The position numbers were made by a program, and so were the translations under genes. Shown here in pieces: positions 1 to 6,144 of a DNA stretch of 12,331 bases (the stretch's first letter is position 1; the number at the start of each line of letters is the position of its first letter). The DNA is from Ruminococcaceae bacterium UBA1438. Its GTDB lineage: Bacteria > Bacillota > Clostridia > Oscillospirales > Acutalibacteraceae. The stretch lies in the NCBI GenBank assembly GCA_002329285.1, contig DCTO01000112.1:9410-21740 (forward strand), read 5' to 3'. Below the pieces are notes generated by a model. The model was not told where the DNA came from. It made no database searches and worked only from the letters and a program-made list of their open reading frames with translations.

Positions 1-1
1 G

Positions 2-142
2 CTTGGACTGTATGACCTCACGCCCGCGCTTTGCCACCTCGATTACACGATGAGCGAAGCGGGCGGCGCATCAGGTTTTATCAGAGAATACACGCTGGCA
101 TCAGGAGGACCGTATTGCGACTGCGGGTATAAAAAGCTATGA
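2..142 (+). CDS. C-terminal end of a putative ATC hydrolase-like protein (partial)
   Basis: An open frame enters from the left edge and ends at TGA 140-142, giving 46 visible residues. The tail contains TLASGGPYCDCGYKKL. This resembles the C-terminus of the L-2-amino-thiazoline-4-carboxylic acid hydrolase-like family (ATC_hydrolase), whose members end in a TLA-x-G...CDF-type motif and are often found beside ABC transporters in Clostridia. Its stop overlaps the start of the next gene by four bases (ATGA at 139-142), so the two should be translationally coupled and share an operon. Codon use is GC-rich like the ABC genes that follow. The family call rests on memory of a short tail motif only; the catalytic part lies outside the window, so the function is tentative. 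Confidence 0.55.
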   Translation, partial: LGLYDLTPALCHLDYTMSEAGGASGFIREYTLASGGPYCDCGYKKL

Positions 143-846
143 AAAAAGAAATTATTAAATTTGAAAATGTAACAAAGGTATTTGGCACGGGCGACGGCGC
201 GCAGAAGGCGGTGGACGGCGTCAGCTTTACGGTTGACGAGGGCGAATTTGTCGTCATTCTCGGTCAGTCCGGCGCGGGAAAATCCACGGTGCTGAATATG
301 CTCGGCGGTCTTGACCACCAGACAAGCGGTGAAATCACCGTTAAAAATATTAAGCTGAAATATATGGACGACGCTGACCTTGCTGCCTTCCGCGCAAGGA
401 ATATCGGCTTTATCTTTCAGTTTTACAACCTTCTGCCGAGCCTTACCGCATACGAAAATGTGGCGCTGTCAAAGAGCATTTTAAAGGAATCGCTTGACGC
501 TATGGAAATACTGAAAAAAGTTGGCTTGGAAGCGCAGGCGGATAAATTCCCGTCGCAGCTATCGGGCGGCGAGCAGCAGAGAGTATCTATTGCAAGAGCG
601 CTTGCAAAAAATCCGCCAATTCTTCTCGGCGATGAGCCAACGGGTGCGCTTGATTCTGAAACAGGCGTAGCCGTTTTAGAGTTGATTTCCAAGCTGAACA
701 AGGAAAATGGCAACACAGTGATTATTGTTACGCACAACGCGGACATCGGCCGTTGTGCCGACAAGGTGATCCGTATGAAAAACGGAAAAATCAAGGAGAT
801 AACGATTAACGAAAACCCCGTTTCCGTCAGGGAGGTACAGTGGTAA
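139..846 (+). CDS. ABC transporter ATP-binding protein, LolD/MacB (FtsE-like) class
   Basis: This 235-residue, full-length nucleotide-binding subunit is cytoplasmic and would pair with the FtsX-type permease encoded next. All motifs are present: Walker A GQSGAGKST (42-50), Q-loop in FIFQFYNLLP with Q94, signature LSGGEQQRV (142-150 region), Walker B ILLGDEPTGALD (161-172) with catalytic E166, and switch histidine H199 in IVTHN. The FYNLLP and DEPTGALD wording is typical of the MacB/LolD/YknY branch, which drives mechanotransmission or export of peptides and lipoproteins rather than classic import. Start ATG 139 overlaps the stop of the upstream gene. The gene ends at TAA 844-846 and shares one base with the ATG of the permease. 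The transported substrate cannot be read from the sequence. Confidence 0.95.
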   Translation: MKKEIIKFENVTKVFGTGDGAQKAVDGVSFTVDEGEFVVILGQSGAGKSTVLNMLGGLDHQTSGEITVKNIKLKYMDDADLAAFRARNIGFIFQFYNLLPSLTAYENVALSKSILKESLDAMEILKKVGLEAQADKFPSQLSGGEQQRVSIARALAKNPPILLGDEPTGALDSETGVAVLELISKLNKENGNTVIIVTHNADIGRCADKVIRMKNGKIKEITINENPVSVREVQW

Positions 847-3479
847 TGCTCTTTCGGAAAACCTTGCGCGAATTAAAACAGAATTTCGGTCAGTTCTTTT
901 CACTGTTCATCCTCGTTGTGCTTGCCACCTCGTTGTACGCAGGCTTTATGGCTGACCCCATCGGCGGCGACGCGGCGAGAGAGAAATTCCATAATGACGC
1001 TGCGCTCGCAAGCGTGTGGGTATATAGCGAAGACTTTGACTCCGATTCTCTTGATAAAGTACGCAATTTGAACTATGTGGAAGCAGCACAGCTGCGTACA
1101 AAGGTAACAGGCAGCGCTGTTAATCAAAACGGTGCGGAGCTGGATTTGTATCTGCAAAAGGAAAACCTTGTCAACAAGCCGCAGACAGCCGTAGGAGAGG
1201 ACTTCAACCCTGGTGACAAGGACGGCATATGGCTAAATAAGAACTTTGCGGACGAATGGAAACTGAACATAGGCGATGAATTCACTGCCGAATACGGCGG
1301 CGTGACCTTTACGAAAACGGTCAAAGGCTTTGTCCTTTCGCCCGAATATGAATATCTGTGCGCCTCTACGGACGCGGAAACAAATTTTAAAAATATCTGC
1401 TATGCCTATATGGATTTTGACGGCTTCCCCGTCAGGGAATATCTCCTTCATCAGATAGAAAACGATAAATTTACCGTAGAGGATTTAAAGAAAATCGACG
1501 ATTTTGAAGAGGTTGAAAAGAGACTTTCCGCCCTCGGACTTTCACTTGATTTTATCACAAAGGACAAAATGCTCGAAGCGGCAAGGGAGGCAACGGACGA
1601 GGAACTCTACCAAATCATGCCGTATACGGAACTGATTATCCGCGGAAACGGCGGTCAGGAGCTTCTATCAAAGGAAAGTGAGCTTAAAAACGCTATCGGA
1701 GATTATGCCGCTATGGTAGATTCGTCGTCCATCGTCGGCATAGAACGGCTGACGGCGGAGCTTGAACAGCACGCTTCCTTCTCCTATGTGTTTATGGCAA
1801 TTTTTCTTGCCATTGCCATACTTGTGATTGCAACGGGTATGAGCCGTATGGTGGAAAAACAGCGCACGCAAATCGGTACGCTCAACGCCATGGGCTTCAG
1901 CCGTACCCGCATTGTGCTGCACTATATGGGCTTCAGCTTTCTGGTGTCGTCCCTCGGCGCCGCCGTCGGTACGGTGGCGGGTTATTTCGGCTTCGGCAAT
2001 TATATGGTTTCCATGTTCTCGCAGTGGTATGTTGTTCCGGGATGGAAAGCGGGCGCAGACTGGACATTTGTTGCGGTGGCGCTTGCCGTTGTCGGCGTGT
2101 GCGTACTGTCCGCCTTCTTATCCTGCCGTAAGGTGCTGAAAATCGCGCCGAGTGAAGCGCTGCGTCCTGCGGCACCGAAAAGCGGCAAGCATACGCTGTT
2201 TGAAAAGCTACCGTTCTGGAAGCGCCTTAGCTTTGAAGCGCAGTACAATCTGCGGGATATTTCGAGATACAAAATGCGCGCAGTGATGGCGATTTTTGGC
2301 ACGGCGATGGGTATGGTGCTGCTGGCAGGCACAATGTCCGCGCTGACAATGCTCACCGATGTCTACGACTGGACCTTTGAAAAAATACAGAATTTCCAGT
2401 ATGAAGCGATGCTGACGGAAGATGTCAGACTTGCCGATATTGACGCACTCTGTAAGCAGCTTGACGGCGAACTCGTGATGCGCGCAGGCATTGAGGTTGC
2501 GAAAACGCCTGACGCCGTCAGCGGCGAAAAATCCGCGCAGACCTTGACGGTAACGGAAAACAAGGGGCTTTTCCGCATTACCGATATAAAAGCTGAAATT
2601 ACCGAATTGCCCAAAGGCACGGTCGCCGTCACAAGGCGGCTTGCCGAGAGTATGGGAATCAGCGTCGGCGATACAATCTACTGGCACATATATGAGGAAA
2701 ACGATTGGCATGCCGGCAAGGTCGGCGTGATTAACCGTTCGCCCGAAACAGCAGGACTGACAATGCTGCGTGCTGACTTTGAAGCGGCGAGATGCAAGTT
2801 TTCTCCCTCACTTCTTGCAACGAACGACAGCCGTATTCAGACGATAGAGAACAGCGCCGTCAGCACGGTGTATGACATCAACGAGCTGCGTGCTATCTAT
2901 GAAGAAAGCATGCAGATTATCTGGGTGCTTGTGGTCGCTATGGTAGTTTTCGCCTTTGCAATGATTATTGCTGTGCTTTACAATACGGGCAATCTCTCCT
3001 TCCACGAAAGAGTGAAGGAATTTGCCACGCTGAAAGTCCTCGGCTTTTCGTCAAAGAAAATCCGATCTCTGATTACCCGTCAGAATATAGGCTTATCCGT
3101 AATAGGCGTTATTCTCGGCGCGCCGTTTGCAAAACCGATGCTGGAAGCGATGATGAACTCTAACGGCGAAAACTTTGATTACTATGCCACAGTAAAACCG
3201 CTTGGATATATCCTTGCCGGCGTTATCGTTATGGCAGTGTCAATGGCGGTCAGCCTGATGTTTACTAAAAAAAATCCGCCGTCTGGATATGGTCGAATCT
3301 CTGAAAGGAGCGGAATAACGGGGCTCACTCTTTTATTAACTTTGATATTCATTGCGTTTATTATGCTGATGCTCTGGGCTGGCGTGACGCTTGTGCAGAA
3401 TAAAAAGTTCTTCACCTCCGCGCCAAAGGATATGTACGCTTACCGACAACAAAGCAACTCTGACTATTGCAGCACCTGA
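846..3479 (+). CDS. ABC transporter permease with two FtsX domains; C-terminus frameshifted
   Basis: Membrane partner of the preceding ATPase. TM1 lies near residues 17-35, followed by a large extracytoplasmic domain (about 40-310). A first FtsX block has three spans (about 312-427). A second begins with a span near 478-500, has another outer domain, and ends with three spans (about 691-806). ATG 846 (TAATG overlap) is preferred; in-frame GTG 840 is also possible, with GGAGG at 831-835. The family normally ends just after the last span in a short basic tail. Here an eight-A run (3267-3274) puts translation out of frame. With seven As the frame reads KKIRRLDMVESLKGAE and stops at TAA 3316-3318, the expected tail, giving 823 residues. 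As written, the frame instead runs through a fragment of another membrane gene to 3479. It may be a disrupted gene, a sequencing indel or a slippage site. Confidence 0.9.
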   Translation: MLFRKTLRELKQNFGQFFSLFILVVLATSLYAGFMADPIGGDAAREKFHNDAALASVWVYSEDFDSDSLDKVRNLNYVEAAQLRTKVTGSAVNQNGAELDLYLQKENLVNKPQTAVGEDFNPGDKDGIWLNKNFADEWKLNIGDEFTAEYGGVTFTKTVKGFVLSPEYEYLCASTDAETNFKNICYAYMDFDGFPVREYLLHQIENDKFTVEDLKKIDDFEEVEKRLSALGLSLDFITKDKMLEAAREATDEELYQIMPYTELIIRGNGGQELLSKESELKNAIGDYAAMVDSSSIVGIERLTAELEQHASFSYVFMAIFLAIAILVIATGMSRMVEKQRTQIGTLNAMGFSRTRIVLHYMGFSFLVSSLGAAVGTVAGYFGFGNYMVSMFSQWYVVPGWKAGADWTFVAVALAVVGVCVLSAFLSCRKVLKIAPSEALRPAAPKSGKHTLFEKLPFWKRLSFEAQYNLRDISRYKMRAVMAIFGTAMGMVLLAGTMSALTMLTDVYDWTFEKIQNFQYEAMLTEDVRLADIDALCKQLDGELVMRAGIEVAKTPDAVSGEKSAQTLTVTENKGLFRITDIKAEITELPKGTVAVTRRLAESMGISVGDTIYWHIYEENDWHAGKVGVINRSPETAGLTMLRADFEAARCKFSPSLLATNDSRIQTIENSAVSTVYDINELRAIYEESMQIIWVLVVAMVVFAFAMIIAVLYNTGNLSFHERVKEFATLKVLGFSSKKIRSLITRQNIGLSVIGVILGAPFAKPMLEAMMNSNGENFDYYATVKPLGYILAGVIVMAVSMAVSLMFTKKNPPSGYGRISERSGITGLTLLLTLIFIAFIMLMLWAGVTLVQNKKFFTSAPKDMYAYRQQSNSDYCST
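3315..3479 (+). pseudogene. Truncated start of a small membrane protein
   Basis: After the permease's proper stop, the sequence still encodes a convincing membrane-protein N-terminus: TGLTLLLTLIFIAFIMLMLW, then charged residues ending near FFTSAPKD. A ribosome-binding sequence AAAGGAG (3304-3310) is correctly placed for a start at 3315, but the codon there is ATA. If that base were G, the junction would read GAATGACG, giving an ATGA overlap with the permease stop, exactly like the overlap at 139-142. The likely ancestor therefore started MTGLTLLL. The coding sense is lost at about 3436, where the sequence becomes part of a different protein. No function is assigned; it was probably a membrane accessory of the ABC operon. 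Confidence 0.5.
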
Positions 3480-4608
3480 TAACCTTACCTATGACAAGAG
3501 CGAAAAGGCAGCGGTTATCACTGACGCAACAGCTATTCAGGGTACTGCAAAAGTTCAGTATCAGACCAAGAGCGGCGACGCTTACGGCGAAGCAACCGAA
3601 ACTGCACCGACGAATGCAGGCACCTACAAGGCAAGCATCACAGTCGGCGGTGCGACTGCAAGCGTTGAATACACTATTGCAAAGGCAGACCCGACATACA
3701 CAGCTCCTACAGGACTTTATGCAACCTACGGCGATACACTCGCTGACGTTGCACTTCCTGATGGATGGGCTTGGGTTGACGATACAACAAGCGTTGGCAA
3801 CGCAGGTAAGAACACCTTTAAGGCTAACTTTACACCTGAAGATACAGATAACTACAATGTTGTTGAGAATGTAGATGTAACTGTAAAGGTAGGCAAAGCA
3901 GCTAACCCTGCAACTGTTGCAGAAACAGCAACAGTAGCATTGGGCGGCAACACGGTTGACCTTACGGCAAATGTTGAAATGAACGGCGCAACAGGCGATG
4001 TAACTTATGAAATTTTTGACGAATCATTCGGCTGCACAATTGACGGCAGCGTTCTGACTTCCGGCAAAGAAACAGGCACTGTAACTGTCAGAGTAACAGT
4101 TGCGGCTGACGACAATTACAATGCGCTTGAAGCTAAAACAATTGCCGTAACAATCAATGACCGCGTTGGCTGGTACAATGAAGACGGCGATTGGTATTAT
4201 TACAACGAAGACGGCTCAATGGCAACAGGCTGGATTCTGTCACCGGGCTCAGGCAAGTGGTTCTATCTGGACGAAGAAACCGGCATTATGCAGACAGGCT
4301 GGATTAAGTCACCGGGCTCAGGCCAGTGGTTCTATCTCAAGCCATGGGGCGATATGGCAACAGGCTGGTGGAATATTGACGGCGTTTGGTATTATTTCAA
4401 GGATTCCGGCGCAATGACAACCGGCTAGCGTAATATTGACGGCAAATGGTACTATTTCAAGGATTCCGGCGCTATGGCAACAGGTTGGGTTCTTTATAAA
4501 AACGATTGGTATTATCTCAATAAAAACGGTGATATGAGAACTGCCGACCTCACCTATAAAGGCAAGGTTTATCACTTCAATTCAAGCGGCGTTTGCACAA
4601 ATCCGTAA
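3436..4608 (+). pseudogene. 5'-truncated secreted surface protein: Ig-like domains plus choline/glucan-type cell-wall-binding repeats
   Basis: In the frame running through 3436-4608 there are about three Ig-like (MBG/Big-type) modules. One contains APTGLYATYGDTLADVALP, a wording common in clostridial surface proteins. These are followed by aromatic-glycine repeats of the CW_binding/choline-binding type (for example GDWYYYNEDGSMATGW). Such repeats attach proteins to wall polymers. The signal peptide and whole 5' half are missing: before about 3436 the sequence belongs to a membrane-gene fragment, and the nominal ATG at 3391 has no ribosome site and reads that fragment out of frame. A TAG at 4426-4428 replaces the tryptophan of a TGW motif. 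Beyond it the same frame continues with intact repeats to TAA 4606-4608. The locus therefore carries two lesions and is very probably nonfunctional. Confidence 0.85.
4168..4593 (+). repeat. Tandem aromatic-glycine cell-wall-binding repeat units
   Basis: About seven units of roughly 20 residues follow the pattern W-Y-Y/F-x-x-x-x-G-x-M-x-T-G-W. DNA similarity between units is high. The stretch TCACCGGGCTCAGGC occurs at about 4240 and 4309. Two units near 4381 and 4441 share TATTTCAAGGATTCCGGCGC. Such near-identical units favour unequal recombination. The TAG at 4426 lies inside the array. Confidence 0.8.
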
Positions 4609-4611
4609 TTA

Positions 4612-4641
4612 TCGCAAAATTACGCTGATGTAATTTTGCGA
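4612..4641 (+). other. Perfect 12-bp hairpin just after the surface-protein stop
   Basis: TCGCAAAATTAC (4612-4623) pairs fully with GTAATTTTGCGA (4630-4641) around a six-base loop, beginning three bases after the stop TAA. There is no T-run after it, so it is not a standard intrinsic terminator. An mRNA 3'-stabilising or processing structure is possible. Confidence 0.6.
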
Positions 4642-4648
4642 AGAGGAG

Positions 4649-4710
4649 AAACAAACGAAGCGGTCTTTAAGCAATTAATAAGAATTGCGACTTGACCGTG
4701 GAGTTTGTTT
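4649..4710 (+). other. Long imperfect hairpin, possible structured RNA
   Basis: Three paired segments are nested: AAACAAAC/GTTTGTTT (4649-4656 with 4703-4710), GCGGTC/GACCGT with one G-U (4660-4665 with 4694-4699), and GCAATT/AATTGC (4671-4676 with 4683-4688). They are separated by symmetric internal loops of three (GAA opposite GGA) and five bases. Twenty pairs in register over 62 nt is unlikely to be accidental. No RNA family is recognised. Confidence 0.45.
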
Positions 4711-4789
4711 GGACGAGGCGCTTGCATTAATCCGTAATTTAATATTTAAGATTTCTCTTTGACATTTGAAATCATTTCATCTTTTGAGG

Positions 4790-4825
4790 ACTGCCTCGCA
4801 GAAATGCGGGGCAGTTTTCATTTTA
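4790..4825 (+). terminator. Rho-independent terminator, plus strand
   Basis: ACTGCCTCGCA (4790-4800) pairs with TGCGGGGCAGT (4805-4815) in 11 pairs including one G-T, closed by a GAAA loop and followed by TTTTCATTTT. This is a strong terminator for transcripts coming from the ABC/surface-protein side. Confidence 0.85.
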
Positions 4826-4826
4826 C

Positions 4827-4865
4827 AAAAAAGGCATTGAAAGCTTTTTAGACTTTCAATGCCTT
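4827..4865 (-). terminator. Rho-independent terminator, minus strand
   Basis: AAGGCATTGAAAG (4831-4843) and CTTTCAATGCCTT (4853-4865) form a perfect 13-bp stem with a nine-base loop. The A-run at 4827-4832 becomes a T-run after the stem on the minus strand; the plus strand has none. It therefore reads as a terminator for leftward transcription from the region 4866 onward, where no convincing minus-strand gene was found. Confidence 0.6.
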
Positions 4866-5036
4866 GTGGTCGAGGTGAACTGCGCCCTGTATAACCCACG
4901 CAGGAAACATAAATCGAGTAAAAACAATACCCTTTTCGCTGACCTGTCAACATAGGGAATCGTTCACAAACAGTTTTTCCGAAGAATAACGCGTTAAAAA
5001 ACTCTTGTTCTTCAGGAACAAAACTCTTCTAATAGT

Positions 5037-5104
5037 ACTTGTGGGCGAGGTCGCGAGTGTCTGACAATCTCCCACAACAAGTTTTCTTGATTGACGAGAC
5101 TTGT
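5037..5104 (+). promoter_or_regulatory. Alternative stem segments upstream of the Mor-family gene
   Basis: ACTTGT at 5037-5042, ACAAGT at 5077-5082 and ACTTGT at 5099-5104 allow the middle segment to pair with either neighbour but not both. The first option is extended by TTGTGGG/CCCACAA (5039-5045 with 5071-5077). This is the layout of an attenuator-type switch, and a terminator-like hairpin follows at 5186. Whether it is transcribed is not known. Confidence 0.35.
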
Positions 5105-5111
5105 TTTGAAA

Positions 5112-5129
5112 AAATCGGGGAAATCGGGG
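5112..5129 (+). repeat. Two tandem 9-bp copies of AAATCGGGG
   Basis: Perfect head-to-tail copies lie at 5112-5120 and 5121-5129 in the element's leader. They could be protein-binding sites, for example for the adjacent regulator or recombinase, but nothing in the sequence decides this. Confidence 0.5.
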
Positions 5130-5185
5130 AACATAGAAAAAACGAAACAAACACAACAAAAAAACACATATCATATAATTGAAGG

Positions 5186-5220
5186 CATAGAGAGCGAACT
5201 CTCTGTGTCTTTTCTTTTTT
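5186..5220 (+). terminator. Terminator-like hairpin in the leader of the Mor-family gene
   Basis: CATAGAGAG (5186-5194) pairs with CTCTCTGTG (5199-5207) with one T-G pair and a CGAA loop, followed by TCTTTTCTTTTTT. This fits an intrinsic terminator 95 bp before the next gene. It could end a small RNA made from the region to its left or act as an attenuator of the downstream operon. Confidence 0.6.
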
Positions 5221-5314
5221 GGTAAAAAATGGAAAAATACAAGGAATTGTTCCTGTCTTTTGTCGCTCTATACTATTCCCACGAAATAAGTAATAATAAG
5301 AAATGAGGTGAAAT

Positions 5315-5608
5315 ATGAGGGAGGTATATGTCGGAATGGATAAAAGCAAAATAAAATGCGACTGCCTGAGAGGCGTATACAATGACATTGCAAATCTGCT
5401 TGGCATTGATGCTGCACTTGCTTTGCACACAGCTTTCAGAGGTCAACAGATTTCTTTCCCTGTTCAGCTTTTCACAGACGAATTCATCCATTCGCAAATC
5501 ATAAGCGAATATGACGGCTCAAATGTAAAACAGCTTGCCACGAAATTCGGATATAGCGAAAAGTGGATAAGAAAAATTCTGAAAGACGACATAGATAATT
5601 CAACCTAA
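5315..5608 (+). CDS. Mor transcription activator family protein
   Basis: This 97-residue DNA-binding regulator resembles the Mor/C activators of phage Mu, which are widespread in Firmicutes elements. The family pattern is visible: YNDIANLLGIDAALALHTAF (the dimerisation part), GQQISFPV, then a C-terminal helix-turn-helix in VKQLATKFGYSEKWIRKIL (residues about 72-90). The length is typical. ATG 5315 has GAGGTG four bases upstream, a strong ribosome site; a second in-frame ATG at 5336 with GGGAGG at 5320 is an alternative. As first gene of the element's accessory block, after a long structured leader, it is the obvious candidate to control the genes that follow, perhaps in response to induction. 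Target sites are not known. Confidence 0.8.
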   Translation: MREVYVGMDKSKIKCDCLRGVYNDIANLLGIDAALALHTAFRGQQISFPVQLFTDEFIHSQIISEYDGSNVKQLATKFGYSEKWIRKILKDDIDNST

Positions 5609-5610
5609 AA

Positions 5611-5625
5611 GGTCATTTGCTGACC
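5611..5625. promoter_or_regulatory. Short palindrome GGTCA-N5-TGACC between regulator and next gene
   Basis: GGTCA (5611-5615) and TGACC (5621-5625) form a perfect five-base dyad three bases after the Mor-family stop. Centre-to-centre spacing of ten bases is compatible with a dimeric regulator's operator, or with a small mRNA hairpin. The call is weak. Confidence 0.35.
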
Positions 5626-5670
5626 ACAAAGATAAAATAATTGTATTCATAATATAAAGGAGGAAAATAT

Positions 5671-6141
5671 ATGGATTATGAAGCAGTTAATGTTTCGATT
5701 AGCGAACAGCTTACATACGAAACAAATAGAAAATCAACCGTCATTATTATTGATAATTCAAAGGGCTTGTATGACCTCATTGAAGAAAGGGTAAAAGACT
5801 TAAAATTCAATAACGGCATGGGCAAAGCTCAAAAAGGTATTGCAATCGCAAGCGGTGTTGCATTTGTAATTGGATTGATTAATCCTGTAACCGCAGTTGG
5901 AGAGTTAATATTCTTGGGAGCTGCAGGTGCTGGAATGGGGCTTTCCTCAAAGCATTTCAGTAAAAAAGGTTTTAAGAATTATAGCCTTTTGAGCCTTGAC
6001 GAAGAGAAGAAAGAAATTGTTCTTGTTCATAAAGAATACGACAAGAAAAAAGATACATATCACAGAAAAGGTGAAACTGTAATCGCTTCCGAAAATGAAG
6101 TTGAGGAACAAAACAACCCCGCAGAAGAAAAAGGAGAATAA
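5671..6141 (+). CDS. Small protein of unknown function with a glycine-rich hydrophobic core (paralogue A)
   Basis: This 156-residue protein is not matched to any family I know. Residues 1-50 are mixed strand/helix (TVIIIDNSKGLYDLIEERV). Residues 57-92 are a Gly/Ala-rich hydrophobic hairpin (IAIASGVAFVIGLI, then FLGAAGAGMGLSS) that could cross or insert into the membrane. A polar segment ends in KEIVLVHKEYDKKKDT, and the last 15 residues are acidic. There is no signal peptide. The next gene has the same order: a short alpha/beta head, a Gly-rich hairpin of equal length at the same position, and a tail ending KEIVICHRRFNKNSDT. The two therefore look like diverged tandem duplicates. ATG 5671 has AGGAGG seven bases upstream. 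Its stop lies three bases before the next ATG, so they are co-translated. A pore-forming or lysis-type role is possible but unproven. Confidence 0.75.
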   Translation: MDYEAVNVSISEQLTYETNRKSTVIIIDNSKGLYDLIEERVKDLKFNNGMGKAQKGIAIASGVAFVIGLINPVTAVGELIFLGAAGAGMGLSSKHFSKKGFKNYSLLSLDEEKKEIVLVHKEYDKKKDTYHRKGETVIASENEVEEQNNPAEEKGE

Positions 6142-6144
6142 ACA

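Larger units (their letters stand above)
4600..4739 (+). repeat. 11-bp direct repeat AATCCGTAATT enclosing a hairpin-rich segment
   Basis: AATCCGTAATT occurs at 4600-4610, where it includes the surface gene's stop codon, and again at 4729-4739. The 118 bp between the copies carry a perfect 12-bp stem (4612-4623 with 4630-4641) and a longer imperfect hairpin (4649-4710). The arrangement could be a small inserted element with its target duplication or a duplicated 3' end. No terminal inverted repeats were seen. Confidence 0.45.
4866..5314. other. 449-bp gene-free leader, likely left part of the mobile element
   Basis: No credible protein is encoded on either strand; the open frames here show no domain or good ribosome site. 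The stretch holds a TTGTTC/GAACAA hairpin (5005-5021), three mutually complementary ACTTGT/ACAAGT segments (5037-5104), two tandem AAATCGGGG copies (5112-5129), an isolated TATAAT (5174-5179) and a terminator-like hairpin (5186-5220). The left attachment site of the element may lie in or just before it, but cannot be fixed without the right end. Confidence 0.6.

Noticed and set aside
3391..4428. Taking the whole open frame from ATG 3391 as a 345-residue gene
   Set aside because: The first 15 or so residues are an out-of-frame reading of the membrane-gene fragment, there is no ribosome site, and the protein lacks a signal peptide and continues in frame after the TAG.
4759..4787. TTGACA at 4759-4764 as a promoter -35 box
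   Set aside because: At 17 bp the -10 position reads TTTTGA, a poor match, and the transcript would run straight into the terminator at 4790.
4876..4887. TGAACTGCGCCC resembling the end of an IS3-family insertion sequence
   Set aside because: Only about ten bases resemble remembered IS150-group ends, there is no partner inverted repeat and no transposase, so it is not called.
5112..5129. CRISPR or iteron array
   Set aside because: Only two 9-bp copies with no spacer; too few for either.
5174..5179. TATAAT as a -10 box for the Mor-type gene
   Set aside because: No -35-like hexamer at the right distance (ACACAA at 5151), and the resulting transcript would begin at the terminator-like hairpin. 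It is mentioned only as an isolated motif.
5029..5430. Minus-strand frames of 74-133 residues across the element leader
   Set aside because: No good ribosome site or domain, and they run into the well-supported Mor-type gene on the other strand.
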